64,000 nt of DNA from Paraburkholderia xenovorans LB400 (GTDB taxonomy: Bacteria > Pseudomonadota > Gammaproteobacteria > Burkholderiales > Burkholderiaceae): positions 1,860,001 through 1,924,000 of the forward strand of contig NC_007952.1 in NCBI RefSeq assembly GCF_000013645.1, given 5' to 3'. Positions 43,241 to 52,621 of this stretch are shown here, in pieces. The notes under the pieces are model-generated. The model was given only the letters and a program-made list of their open reading frames with translations, searched no databases and had not been told where the DNA came from. The translations under genes and the position numbers were made by a program. Every line of letters begins with the position of its first letter. Position 1 is the first letter of the stretch.

Positions 43241-44884
43241 ATGAGACGCCCGCTTGTGAATTCGCCGTGGTTGACTGCCCGCTTTTCTCCGCTGTCCACA
43301 CTATCCACGCTGTCCGTTGCGATGCTGCTCGCCGCGTGCGCGGTCGGCCCCGACTTTCACGCGCCGAAAGCGGACGTGCCTGACCAATGGCGCGACCCGC
43401 AACGCAGCGCGGCGATTGCCACGGGCGCATCCGCCGCGAACGTCGCCTCAGTCCCCACGCTCGATACCGATCCCGATCCCCGCTGGTGGCGCAATTTCAA
43501 CGACCCGACGCTGGACGCGCTGATCGGGCGTGCCGCGCGCGGCAACCTGGATTTGCAGGAGGCGGTGCTGCGCATTGTCGAAGCGCGCACTCAGGTACAA
43601 AGCGCCGCGTCCCAAGGTCTGCCGAACGTGCGGGCAACCGGCAGTTACCAGCGCGAACAGCTCGGCGTGAAAGGCTTCCTCGAATCCGACGGCGTATACG
43701 GCAAGGTCGATCAGCTCGGCGCGCCGAACTCGCCGGTCAACGCTATCGCACCGGGTGCGGGTGCTACGTTGCAAAACGGCGCGAACAACCTGCTGAATCA
43801 ATTGACCGCGCCGGTCAATCTCTGGCAGGCCGGCTTCGACGCCTCGTGGGAACTGGATCTGTTCGGCCGCGTGCGCCGCTCGGTGGAGGCTGCCAATGCG
43901 CAAACCGAAGCCGCCGTGGAAAGCCGCAACGACGCGCTGCTCTCGCTCGAAGCCGAAGTCGCGCAGACGTATATGCAATTGCGCGGCGCACAGGCATTGC
44001 ACGCCATTACGGCGAGTCTCGTCGACGAACAGCGCGAGATCGTCACGTTGACGCAAAGCCAGGCGAAAGTCGGCCTGACGAGCGAACTCGACGTGAAGAG
44101 CGCGACGGCGCAACTGGCGCAAACCCAGGCACAGTTGCCGCAGTACGAGCAGCAGATTGCCCAGGCGTTGAACGGTCTCGCGTATCTGGTGGGCGAAGCG
44201 CCCGGCGCACTGGAAGTCGAACTCGCCGCGCCGGCCGCCGTGCCGCCCGTGCCGCCTGTCGTGCCGGTGGGTTTGCCGTCCACGCTGGCGCGCCGGCGTC
44301 CCGACATTCGCCGCGCGGAGGCGAGCCTGCATTCGGCCACGGCCAATGTCGGCGTGGCCGTGGCGCAGTTCTATCCCGACGTGTCCCTGACTGGCCAGGT
44401 GGGAACGCGGGCCACCAATGCGAGCGATCTGTCGCGCTGGTCGCATCTGTTCTATTCGTTCGGACCGAGCATTTCGTTGCCCATTTTTCAGGGCGGCGCG
44501 CTGGTGTCCAATTTGCGCCTGTCGAAAGCGCAGGAAGCCGAAGCAGCGCTCGACTACCGGAAGACGGTATTGATGGCGCTGCGCGACGTGGATAACGCGC
44601 TCACGGTGTACCGCACCGATCAGGCGCGGCGCGACTCGCTCGGCGAGAGCGTCGCTGCGGAACAGGCGGCGTTCGATCTCGCACGCGACAGTTACCGCAA
44701 GGGGATTACGAGCTTCATCAATGTGCTGGATGCAGAGCGGCAATTGGCGCAGGCCCGCCAGCAATATGCGCAGGGAACCATGCAGGTGAGCACCGACCTG
44801 GTGTCTTTATACAAGGCGCTTGGCGGCGGCTGGCAGAGTGACGCGGATGCATCGGCAGCGCCTCGCGCGCGTCAGGGAGGATAA
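43241..44884 (+). CDS. outer-membrane efflux lipoprotein, NodT family
   Basis: A 547-aa TolC-superfamily lipoprotein. The signal peptide has lipobox LLAAC (Cys at about residue 31), followed by AVGPDFHAPKADVP, typical of the RND/MFS outer-membrane factors. Two OEP repeats follow with long coiled coils (AEVAQTYMQLRGAQALHAI and RDVDNALTVYRTDQARRDSL). SLPIFQGGALVSNLRL is a family hallmark. It starts 1 nt after emrB and completes the tripartite pump. It converges with the PerM gene. Confidence 0.95.
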   Translation: MRRPLVNSPWLTARFSPLSTLSTLSVAMLLAACAVGPDFHAPKADVPDQWRDPQRSAAIATGASAANVASVPTLDTDPDPRWWRNFNDPTLDALIGRAARGNLDLQEAVLRIVEARTQVQSAASQGLPNVRATGSYQREQLGVKGFLESDGVYGKVDQLGAPNSPVNAIAPGAGATLQNGANNLLNQLTAPVNLWQAGFDASWELDLFGRVRRSVEAANAQTEAAVESRNDALLSLEAEVAQTYMQLRGAQALHAITASLVDEQREIVTLTQSQAKVGLTSELDVKSATAQLAQTQAQLPQYEQQIAQALNGLAYLVGEAPGALEVELAAPAAVPPVPPVVPVGLPSTLARRRPDIRRAEASLHSATANVGVAVAQFYPDVSLTGQVGTRATNASDLSRWSHLFYSFGPSISLPIFQGGALVSNLRLSKAQEAEAALDYRKTVLMALRDVDNALTVYRTDQARRDSLGESVAAEQAAFDLARDSYRKGITSFINVLDAERQLAQARQQYAQGTMQVSTDLVSLYKALGGGWQSDADASAAPRARQGG

Positions 44885-44908
44885 CGCCCAAGGCGAAGCG
44901 GCGCCGTG

Positions 44909-46951
44909 CTAACCGTTGACGACCACGGGCAGCGCCGCTTCCTCGGGCTGGGCCGTGGTGCCCGCCTCGACGCGTTTGCAGGCCGCCACGATCTCCTGCA
45001 AAGACGTGGCGTAACACTCCGCTCCGAGCGCGGTTTGCAGATCGGTGCTCCACTTCTCCGTATCCTGCGCATCCCACAGTCCGACCACGATCGACACCTT
45101 GGGGAGCCGCGCGTGAATGCGTCTGACCAGATAGCGCAAATGCGACGGAATACCGTCGATCTGCAAGTACAGGATGCAGACGATGCCGACATCGTCCGCG
45201 TCGAGACTGTCGATCGATGCGCGCGACGCGGCCTCATGCGGCAGCGCTCGCGAAGTGAACCCGTGCTTGCCCAGCAATTGCAGCAGGATCGTCGTCGCCA
45301 GCGGGTCGAGCGGGCCGCGGCCGGAAATGCACAGCACCCGGTTGCTGGCTGCGCGCGGCGGCTGTTGTTCGTTTAACGTACTTTCTTCCGCGCGGCCTGA
45401 AGAGGCTGGCGAAACGGTCCGCGTAGTCGCGGATTCGGCTTGCGCATCATCGGAAGCGGAAGGCGCGATCGGCCCTACCGCGCTCCAGTTTTCCTCTGCC
45501 GCGGGCGTTGGCGGTTCGCGATCCTCATAGCCGTCGAGGCCATCCACGAGGTCGTTGGTCGTGGCCTCGATTCGTGCAAGCTGTGCGGCGGTCACGCTGC
45601 CGCGCACCACGTCGGTCGCCGCGAGTTGCAGGCCTTTGATCGCGACCTCGTCGTAGTAGGTCGACAATGAACGGTCACGCAGCAGCGCCTCGGCCTGCTC
45701 GATCGCTTCATCGGGGTCGCCGGCCAACGCTCGCTGGTAGAAGTTCTCGATCGGCGTCAACGCCGGCTGGTCGCCCAGCAGCACGTCGAGAAATTCCAGA
45801 CGGCGGACATGCCGTCCGAGCACGAGCAGACATAGCGTCAACGGTGTCGACAGAATCAGTCCTATCGGCCCCCAGATCCAGCTCCAGAAAATCGCGGCGA
45901 CCACCACGGAGAACGGCGAGAGACCGGTGCTGCGCCCATACAGCAGCGGTTCCACGACCTGTCCCACCAGCAACTCGACGGTGACGAACAGCGCCAGCGA
46001 CCAGATCGCCATACTCCAGCCCGGACTGACGGCGGCGGCGAGCGCGGTGGCCAGCGTCGCGGAGATCCAGATGCCGACGTACGGCACGAGCCGCAGCAGC
46101 GCCGCGAGAATGCCCCACAGAATCGGACTCGGTACGCCGATCAGAAAAAGCCCCGTGCCGATCACCACGCCCACGCCCGCATTCAGCCCGAGTTGCGAAA
46201 CGAAATAGCGGCTCAGACGCCGCGCGGCTTCGTCCATCACCGTGGTGGTGCGGTGCAGATCGCGCGAGCCGAACAGGCGGATCGCGCGATCGCGCAGGTC
46301 GTCGCGTTGCAACAGGATCACCACCATGACGACGAATACGATGAACGCCGTTTCGAGCGGACTGATGGCCGGCGACAACACCCGCCTCGCGAGTTCGAAC
46401 GGAGTCGGCACCGGTTCGCGCACCTCGACCGGCACGGCGGCGGGTGGATTGGCCGCTGAATGGGCGCTGCCTGCCGACGCGGAATCGCGTTGCGGCGTGG
46501 GCTGCGGCGGCTCGATCGTCGCGCGCTGCAATGCCTGGCCGGCCGCGTCGGCAAAACGGTTCAGCTTGCCGATGGTCAGGTTGTGCGCGGTTTCCATCTT
46601 GCGCTCGATGGTCGCCTGATAACGCGGCATACCGGCGGCCAGATCGGTCAGCTGGGTGGCGATCACCGCGCCGAGCATGCCGATCACAGACACCGACATC
46701 ACCACCGCTGCGAAGACGGACGCCACGTGGCCGAGCCGCAGGCGGGTCAATGCATCGGCGAGCGGTGCGACGAGGAAACTGAGCAGAATGGCGAGCGTCA
46801 TCGGAATCAGCACGGCGCTCGCAAAGTACAGACACGCGACCACCGTGACGCCCACGGCAAGCGCAATCAGACCGTCGACACCGAACGCCGCGGGCGGTGC
46901 CTGAATGCGGGCGGCGGGCCTCGCGCCACGCGGGTCGGGTATGTCCTTCAT
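44909..46951 (-). CDS. AI-2E transporter family permease (PerM/YdiK) with C-terminal Rossmann-like domain
   Basis: A 680-aa protein. Residues about 20-400 are an AI-2E/PerM exporter domain with roughly eight hydrophobic segments, including YFASAVLIPMTLAILLSFLV and GLSPFSVVVAAIFWSWIWGP. Residues about 400-520 are a soluble acidic linker, rich in helices and then disordered. Residues about 550-672 form an alpha/beta domain (NRVLCISGRGPLDPLATTIL, DDVGIVCILYLQIDG, VSIVVGLWDA) resembling a cobalamin-binding-type flavodoxin fold but lacking the DxHxxG cobalamin motif. Ordinary family members are about 350 aa. The ATG at 46951 (MKDIPDPRGARP) was chosen; upstream codons are not conserved-looking. The transported substrate is unknown. 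Confidence 0.85.
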   Translation of the reverse strand: MKDIPDPRGARPAARIQAPPAAFGVDGLIALAVGVTVVACLYFASAVLIPMTLAILLSFLVAPLADALTRLRLGHVASVFAAVVMSVSVIGMLGAVIATQLTDLAAGMPRYQATIERKMETAHNLTIGKLNRFADAAGQALQRATIEPPQPTPQRDSASAGSAHSAANPPAAVPVEVREPVPTPFELARRVLSPAISPLETAFIVFVVMVVILLQRDDLRDRAIRLFGSRDLHRTTTVMDEAARRLSRYFVSQLGLNAGVGVVIGTGLFLIGVPSPILWGILAALLRLVPYVGIWISATLATALAAAVSPGWSMAIWSLALFVTVELLVGQVVEPLLYGRSTGLSPFSVVVAAIFWSWIWGPIGLILSTPLTLCLLVLGRHVRRLEFLDVLLGDQPALTPIENFYQRALAGDPDEAIEQAEALLRDRSLSTYYDEVAIKGLQLAATDVVRGSVTAAQLARIEATTNDLVDGLDGYEDREPPTPAAEENWSAVGPIAPSASDDAQAESATTRTVSPASSGRAEESTLNEQQPPRAASNRVLCISGRGPLDPLATTILLQLLGKHGFTSRALPHEAASRASIDSLDADDVGIVCILYLQIDGIPSHLRYLVRRIHARLPKVSIVVGLWDAQDTEKWSTDLQTALGAECYATSLQEIVAACKRVEAGTTAQPEEAALPVVVNG

Positions 46952-47156
46952 TGGCGAATGATCTGTCCGGTTCTGTTCGGTTCCCGTTCCTGTCAGGCGT
47001 GACAGGTCACACGGGTTGCGCACGTCGGCGGGGTCGCGGCTGCGTGCAGCGCGGGCGCCGACGTTGCAACTCGCTGCTGCAACTCACTTCGTGTTCAACC
47101 TTCTGTTCACTTTCATTCGATGCGGCCATAGCCCGGCGTTTGCCGGGACAGCGCAC

Positions 47157-47336
47157 CTATTCGGCGGGAGTTTTACCCACCAGTCCGCTTTCCGTCGGCG
47201 GCGCCTCCTTTTCTATCTCGGCGCGTGCCTGCTCCCAATACTCGTCAGGCGTGCCTTTCTGCTCGCCTGCCTGCTCCCACAGGTAGTAAGCGCGCGTGCG
47301 AATCTGTTCCTCTAGCGAGGTTTGTTCCTGTTCCAT
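47157..47336 (-). CDS. DUF2934 small protein
   Basis: A 59-aa protein. It begins MEQEQTSLEEQIRTRAYYLW and continues EQAGEQKGTPDEYWEQARAE, the DUF2934 pattern (IR.RAY.LWE..G...G....YW..A..E). It ends SGLVGKTPAE. Function unknown; the family is frequent near glycogen and stress genes. It sits between the PerM gene and glgX, all leftward, and may be co-transcribed with the PerM gene. Confidence 0.85.
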   Translation of the reverse strand: MEQEQTSLEEQIRTRAYYLWEQAGEQKGTPDEYWEQARAEIEKEAPPTESGLVGKTPAE

Positions 47337-47424
47337 TTGATCACCCTTGGTTAGACCTGGCGAAAACCGCTATCGTCCTCACTGCGCGCCCGCCGCTGGA
47401 TGCAGCCGGCGCGCAGTCATTCGC

Positions 47425-47446
47425 AGTCGAGCAAGCGCTATACCCG
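47425..47446 (+). repeat. 22-bp dispersed repeat, copy 2
   Basis: Identical to 33719-33740 over 22 bp and in the same orientation; flanking bases differ. It is located in the gap between the DUF2934 gene and glgX. Confidence 0.75.
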
Positions 47447-47483
47447 GCAGCGCCTGCTTGACGACGGTTTTCGTGCCGGTCCG

Positions 47484-49700
47484 TCAAGCTTGCGCGGGCG
47501 GTTCGCTATCCTCGGTGGTCAGCTGTTCTTCGAGGCGGTCGAACACGCGCTGCGTGGCGCGGCTCGGCGCTTCCAGCGCAAGCAGCAGCAGCGAGCGGGC
47601 GGTCACCTGATACGCGTCGCCGGCCGCGAAGTGAGGCAACTCGGAGCGCACCGGCATGTTGGTGTCGAGCAGGCAGGTCCAGCGCTGGCCTTCGGGAATG
47701 TCGGGCAGCGTGAAATTGACGACGTCGTGATGCGCATTCAGCACCAGCAGCAAAGTCGCGTCCGAAGCCGGACGGCGAATGCCGCTCGCCTGCGCGCGGC
47801 CGTCGATCACGAGACCAAAGCAGCGCATGGACGCATCGTCCCATTGCTCCTGCGAGAGATCCTTGCCGTCCGGCGAGATCCAGCGCGCGTCGGTCACGTC
47901 CAGCGCCTCGTTGTATTCGCCGGTCAGAAAGCGGCCGCGCCGCAGCACCGGCAGACGGTGGCGCAGCGTGGTCAGATTCCTGACGAACTCGATCAGCGCG
48001 CGGCCGTCGTCGTCGATCGCTTCCCAATCGACCCAGCTGATCTCGTTGTCCTGACAATAGGCGTTGTTGTTGCCCTTCTGCGTGCGGCCGAATTCGTCGC
48101 CCGCGAGAATCATCGGCGTGCCTTGCGACAACAGCAGCGTGGCGAGCAGATTGCGCTTCTGTCGCTCGCGTTGCTGACGAATGTCCGGATCGTCGGTCGG
48201 GCCTTCCACGCCCATGTTCCAGGATTTGTTGTCGGAATGGCCGTCCTTGTTGTCCTCGCCGTTGGCTTCGTTGTGTTTGTCGTTGTACGAAACCAGATCG
48301 TTGAGCGTGAAGCCGTCGTGCGCGGCGATGAAGTTCACGCTGGCCCACGGGCGGCGGCCGCGATGGTTGAACTTGTCGCCCGAACCGGTGAGACGCGTGG
48401 CGAGATCCGGGACCTTGCCTTCGTCGCCCTTCCAGTATTCGCGCACGGTATCGCGAAAGCGGTCGTTCCACTCCGCCCAGCCGGGCGGAAAGCCGCCCAC
48501 CTGATAACCGCCGGGACCGCAATCCCACGGCTCGGCCACCAGCCGCACGCTGGACAGCACGGGGTCCTGCCGGCAACTGTCGAGAAAACCGCCTCCTTCG
48601 TCGAAACCGTGCAGTTCGCGGCCGAGAATCGTGGCGAGGTCGAAACGGAAACCGTCCACTTTCATTTCCGTCACCCAGTAGCGCAGGCTGTCGGTCACCA
48701 TCTGCAATACGCGCGGATGCGACAGGTTCAGCGTGTTGCCGGTGCCGGTGTCGTTGATGTAGTAGCGCGGCTCGTCAGGCATCAGCCGGTAGTACGACGC
48801 GTTGTCGATACCTTTGAACGAGATGGTCGGCCCGCGCTCGTTGCCTTCGGCCGTATGGTTGTAGACCACGTCGAGAATGACTTCGAGATTGGCGTTGTGA
48901 AAGCGGTCCACCATCTCCTTGAACTCGCCCACCGAATCGATCGACGACGCGAAGAAACGCGGATCGGCCGCGAAAAAACCGATGGTGTTGTAGCCCCAGT
49001 AGTTCGTGAGTCCTTTATCGAGCAGATAACTGTCGTTGACGAAGGTCTGGATCGGCATCAATTCCACCGAGGTCACGCCAAGGTTCTTGATGTAGTCGAG
49101 CACGACCTGCTGCCCCAGTCCGGCGAAGGTGCCGCGCAGATTTTCCGGTACTTCCGGATGCCGTTTGGTAAATCCGCGCACATGGGCTTCATAAAAAATC
49201 ACGCGTTCCCACGGCAATGCATTGCGCTCGGGGTGACTCCACGAGAAATTGGCATCGACCACCTTGCATTTCGGCACGAAGGGCGCGCTGTCGCGTTCAT
49301 CGAAAGACAGGTCGCCCTCTTCGGAATCCAGCGTATAGCCGAAAATCTCCGGCGCCCATTTGAGCTCGCCGATGTGCGCTTTTGCATACGGGTCGAGCAG
49401 AAGCTTGTTCGGATTGAAGCGGTGCCCTTTCTCCGGCTCGTAAGGTCCGTGCACGCGATACCCGTAGACCGCGCCCGGTTTGAGATTCGGCACGAACACG
49501 TGCCACACCTCGTCGGTGTATTCCGGCAGTTCGATGCGTTCGATTTCGTTTTCACCGGTTTCATCGAACAGACACAGTTCGACCTTGGTAGCGTGCGCCG
49601 AGAATAGCGCGAAGTTGACGCCGCTTCCGTTCCATGTCGCGCCGAGCGGAAAAGGCGTGCCTTCCGCGATGCGCGTCGAGTAATTGACCTGGGATGACAT
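47484..49700 (-). CDS. glgX: glycogen debranching enzyme GlgX
   Basis: A GH13 isoamylase-type enzyme of 738 aa that hydrolyses alpha-1,6 branches of phosphorylase-limited glycogen. The N-terminal CBM48 region has PLGATWNGSGVNFALFSAHA. Catalytic motifs are VILDVVYNHTAEG (region I), GFRFDLATILGRE (nucleophile Asp, region II), RLVAEPWDCG (acid/base Glu, region III) and FIAAHDGFTLND (region IV). The ATG at 49700 has AGGA 8 nt upstream. glgX is often grouped with other glycogen/trehalose genes; here it is single. Confidence 0.96.
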   Translation of the reverse strand: MSSQVNYSTRIAEGTPFPLGATWNGSGVNFALFSAHATKVELCLFDETGENEIERIELPEYTDEVWHVFVPNLKPGAVYGYRVHGPYEPEKGHRFNPNKLLLDPYAKAHIGELKWAPEIFGYTLDSEEGDLSFDERDSAPFVPKCKVVDANFSWSHPERNALPWERVIFYEAHVRGFTKRHPEVPENLRGTFAGLGQQVVLDYIKNLGVTSVELMPIQTFVNDSYLLDKGLTNYWGYNTIGFFAADPRFFASSIDSVGEFKEMVDRFHNANLEVILDVVYNHTAEGNERGPTISFKGIDNASYYRLMPDEPRYYINDTGTGNTLNLSHPRVLQMVTDSLRYWVTEMKVDGFRFDLATILGRELHGFDEGGGFLDSCRQDPVLSSVRLVAEPWDCGPGGYQVGGFPPGWAEWNDRFRDTVREYWKGDEGKVPDLATRLTGSGDKFNHRGRRPWASVNFIAAHDGFTLNDLVSYNDKHNEANGEDNKDGHSDNKSWNMGVEGPTDDPDIRQQRERQKRNLLATLLLSQGTPMILAGDEFGRTQKGNNNAYCQDNEISWVDWEAIDDDGRALIEFVRNLTTLRHRLPVLRRGRFLTGEYNEALDVTDARWISPDGKDLSQEQWDDASMRCFGLVIDGRAQASGIRRPASDATLLLVLNAHHDVVNFTLPDIPEGQRWTCLLDTNMPVRSELPHFAAGDAYQVTARSLLLLALEAPSRATQRVFDRLEEQLTTEDSEPPAQA

Positions 49701-49912
49701 AGTGGTTCCTGTGGAAGCAAGAGGCGCTGACGCGCGTGTTTGAAGCAGTGAATTGCTGGCTCGCAGACATAGCAAATTCCAGACCTGACGGAATTGGCGC
49801 GGCTGTCGGTGAGCGCGGCACGACTTTTGCAGCCGTGAAGGGAAGCTGCCCAATCAAAGCTGACGTGGCGCGCAGCGAAAAGCGCCATGTCCATATCAGG
49901 GAGAATGTCGTC

Positions 49913-50317
49913 ATGAAAAGAATACCCGTCAAACCGCTGGCCGCCACCGCCTTGCTGCTCGTTACGCTCGCCTCGTATGGCAATGCCTACGCACAAGGCG
50001 CTCCTCAGGCGATCACCGAAAAACGCACGGACGTGGTTCAGCTCGCCAGCGGCTATCGCGCGTCCAAGCTGAGTGGCGCCGATGTCTACAACAAGAACAA
50101 GGACACGATCGGCACGCTGGACGATCTGATCGTGTCGCCGGCTGCAGACCGCGGTACATACGCGATCCTTTCGGTGGGCGGTTTCCTGGGTATGGGCAAA
50201 CACCTTGTCGCCGTTCCGTTCAACGACCTGCAGATCAACAACCGTCGCGTGGTGCTGCCCGATGCCACGAAAAAATCGCTCGAAGCGCTGCCCGAGTTCA
50301 AGTACGCGCCGGATTGA
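49913..50317 (+). CDS. secreted PRC-barrel domain protein
   Basis: A 134-aa exported protein with signal peptide (AATALLLVTLASYGNAYAQG). It contains a PRC-barrel (about residues 45-125): YRASKLSGADVYNKNKDTIG, TLDDLIVSP, YAILSVGGFLGMGKHLVAVP. Periplasmic PRC-barrel proteins of this size are common in proteobacteria; their function is poorly known. The ATG at 49913 has GGGAGAA upstream. It is divergent from glgX. Confidence 0.88.
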   Translation: MKRIPVKPLAATALLLVTLASYGNAYAQGAPQAITEKRTDVVQLASGYRASKLSGADVYNKNKDTIGTLDDLIVSPAADRGTYAILSVGGFLGMGKHLVAVPFNDLQINNRRVVLPDATKKSLEALPEFKYAPD

Positions 50318-50371
50318 GGATACGGATCGCGGCGCGTTCCCGAGCGACAAAAACGCCAGACGTGCCGCGCC

Positions 50372-52621
50372 TCAGCCGAGCAGCTTGTCCAATGTGATCG
50401 GCAGCGCCCTCACCCGCTTGCCGGTTGCATGCCATACCGCGTTGCTCACTGCGGCGGCCACGCCCACCACACCGATCTCGCCCACGCCTTTGGCACCCAA
50501 CGGATTGACGATGTCGTCGTGCTCGTCGACGAACAGCACGTCGATATCATGGATGTCAGCATTCACCGGCACATGGTATTCAGAGAAGTTGTGATTCATC
50601 TGCCGCCCGAGCGCATGATCGAACTGGCCGTGCTCGTGCAGCGCCATGCTGATGCCCCACACCACGCCGCCCGCGATCTGGTTCGCCGCTGTCTTCGGGT
50701 TGACGATACGGCCCGCGGCGATTGCGCTGACCACGCGCGTCACCCGCACGGTGCCGAGCGTTTCGTCCACGCGAACCTCAACGAATACGGCCGAATGCGT
50801 GCCCATTGAATACGCCTGCTGTTTTTCATGGGGCTTCACACTGGCCTGCTCGTCGAGTTCATCGATCCCGGCGCGGTTGAACAGCGCGTCGATACTGATC
50901 GCGTCGTCCGCGCTCGTGCCGCAAATGAGCCGATCGCCCGAGCGTCGGATGCTATCGCGCGCGGCGGTTGTAAAGCGTTCACCGCCATATTGCAGCGCCA
51001 GATCGACGAGCCGGTTGTGCAGCCGCTTGCAGACGACATCCACGGCGCTGCCTACGGACGATACGGTCCATGAGCCGCCCTCGATCGGCGCCTTCGGCAA
51101 GCGTGTATCGCCGAGCTCGAAAGTCACGTCGTGAATCGATACGCCGAGCGCATCGGCAGCGATCTGGCTCATCGCGGTGTAGGTGCCGGTGCCGATATCG
51201 GCGGTAGAGCTCGACACTTTCACCCGCCCGTCACGCGTCATCACCGCACGCGCAGCGGCTTCGTTCTGCATGGCATCCCACGCGCCCGTTGCCATGCCCC
51301 AGCCGATCAACTCATGACCTTCACGCCGGGCACGCGGCGCAAGCGGCCGCTTCTCCCAGCCAAAGCGCGCGGCACCTTCGCGATAGCACTCGCGTAAAGC
51401 CTTGCTCGAGAAAGGCAGGTTCTTGTTGGCGTCGCGCTCGGCGTAATTGATCAGGCGCAGATCGAGCGGATCCATCTGCAAGGCTTCGGCAAGTTCGTCC
51501 ATCGCCATTTCGAGCGGAAAGAGGCCTTGCGCGGCGCCCGGCGCGCGCGTGTCCGCAGGCGTCGGCACGTCGATTCGCGCGACCTTGTAGCCCATCGTGA
51601 CGTTGTCGCAGCGGTACAGCTGGCCCGCCCAATTGACCACCACGTCGCAGTAATCCTCGTATTGCGAGGTCTCGGACACCGCCTCATGAATCACCGCCTG
51701 CAATCTGCCGTCGGCGCCCGCGCCCAGTGCAACGCGCTGGATAGATTGCGGGCGGTGGGCAAACGTGAACATCTGCTGCCGTGTCAACGTGAGCCGCACG
51801 GGCCGTTTCAGCTCGCGCGCGGCCATGACGGCAAGCGCGAGATGGTAGTGCGGCCGCAAGCCCGAGCCGAATGCCCCGCCGACAAACGGCGCGATCACCT
51901 GCACCTCGTCGTCCTGCAAGCCGAATACGCCGGTGAGATACGACTTGGTATTGCCGACGCCCTGGGTCTTTTCATACACGGTCAGACGCCCTTGCGCGTC
52001 CGGCACCACGGTGCATCCATGCATTTCCATCGGATTGTGATATTCCGCGGGCGTGCTGTAGAAAGTGTCGACGCGCGCAACCGCGCTCGCCAGCGCCATA
52101 TCCGCATCGCCACGCGCGGGCGGCGGCGGTTCGAAGCCGCCTTTTTCCGTGGAAGGCGGCACGGCGCTCATTACCGCTTCGCTCAGATCGGTCTGGTGCG
52201 GTGTGGCCTCGTAGCGGACCTTTACGAGCGATGCTGCATGGCGCGCCAATTCCAGCGATTCGGCCACCACCAGCGCGACCGGTTGTCCGCTATACCAGAC
52301 GCGGTCGTCCCATAGCGGCCTGAATGGGCTTCCGCCGGGCGCGACCATGTCCTTGTACGGCTTGTCATCGAGCGGCAATTCCGGGCGATTCCGATGCGTC
52401 AGCACGAGCAGCACGCCAGGCAGTTCGAGCGCGGCGGACGAATCGATCGAGACGATACGGCCGGTTGCAATCGTGCTCGATACGACGAACCCATAAGTGA
52501 GCCCCTCGGCCGCGAAATCGGCGGAATAATGCGCGGCGCCCGTCACTTTCTGCCTGCCGTCCACGCGGTTATGCGGCACGCCGGTAGCACGCGCGGCCGG
52601 CAACATTTCGGCGCGGTTCAT
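50372..52621 (-). CDS. molybdopterin-binding subunit of a xanthine dehydrogenase family aldehyde oxidoreductase
   Basis: A 749-aa large subunit holding the molybdenum cofactor. It has HRVD-type entry GVPHNRVDGRQKVTGAAHYS, the cofactor-binding GAFGSGLRPHYHLALAVMAA, and the active-site GAKGVGEIGVVGVAAAVSNA whose Glu acts as base. It resembles the PaoC/YagR branch (periplasmic or cytosolic aromatic aldehyde oxidase). It is the last of three genes; its ATG overlaps the FAD-subunit stop by 4 nt. No XdhC-type insertion chaperone lies in the window, though PaoC-type enzymes need one. Confidence 0.93.
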   Translation of the reverse strand: MNRAEMLPAARATGVPHNRVDGRQKVTGAAHYSADFAAEGLTYGFVVSSTIATGRIVSIDSSAALELPGVLLVLTHRNRPELPLDDKPYKDMVAPGGSPFRPLWDDRVWYSGQPVALVVAESLELARHAASLVKVRYEATPHQTDLSEAVMSAVPPSTEKGGFEPPPPARGDADMALASAVARVDTFYSTPAEYHNPMEMHGCTVVPDAQGRLTVYEKTQGVGNTKSYLTGVFGLQDDEVQVIAPFVGGAFGSGLRPHYHLALAVMAARELKRPVRLTLTRQQMFTFAHRPQSIQRVALGAGADGRLQAVIHEAVSETSQYEDYCDVVVNWAGQLYRCDNVTMGYKVARIDVPTPADTRAPGAAQGLFPLEMAMDELAEALQMDPLDLRLINYAERDANKNLPFSSKALRECYREGAARFGWEKRPLAPRARREGHELIGWGMATGAWDAMQNEAAARAVMTRDGRVKVSSSTADIGTGTYTAMSQIAADALGVSIHDVTFELGDTRLPKAPIEGGSWTVSSVGSAVDVVCKRLHNRLVDLALQYGGERFTTAARDSIRRSGDRLICGTSADDAISIDALFNRAGIDELDEQASVKPHEKQQAYSMGTHSAVFVEVRVDETLGTVRVTRVVSAIAAGRIVNPKTAANQIAGGVVWGISMALHEHGQFDHALGRQMNHNFSEYHVPVNADIHDIDVLFVDEHDDIVNPLGAKGVGEIGVVGVAAAVSNAVWHATGKRVRALPITLDKLLG

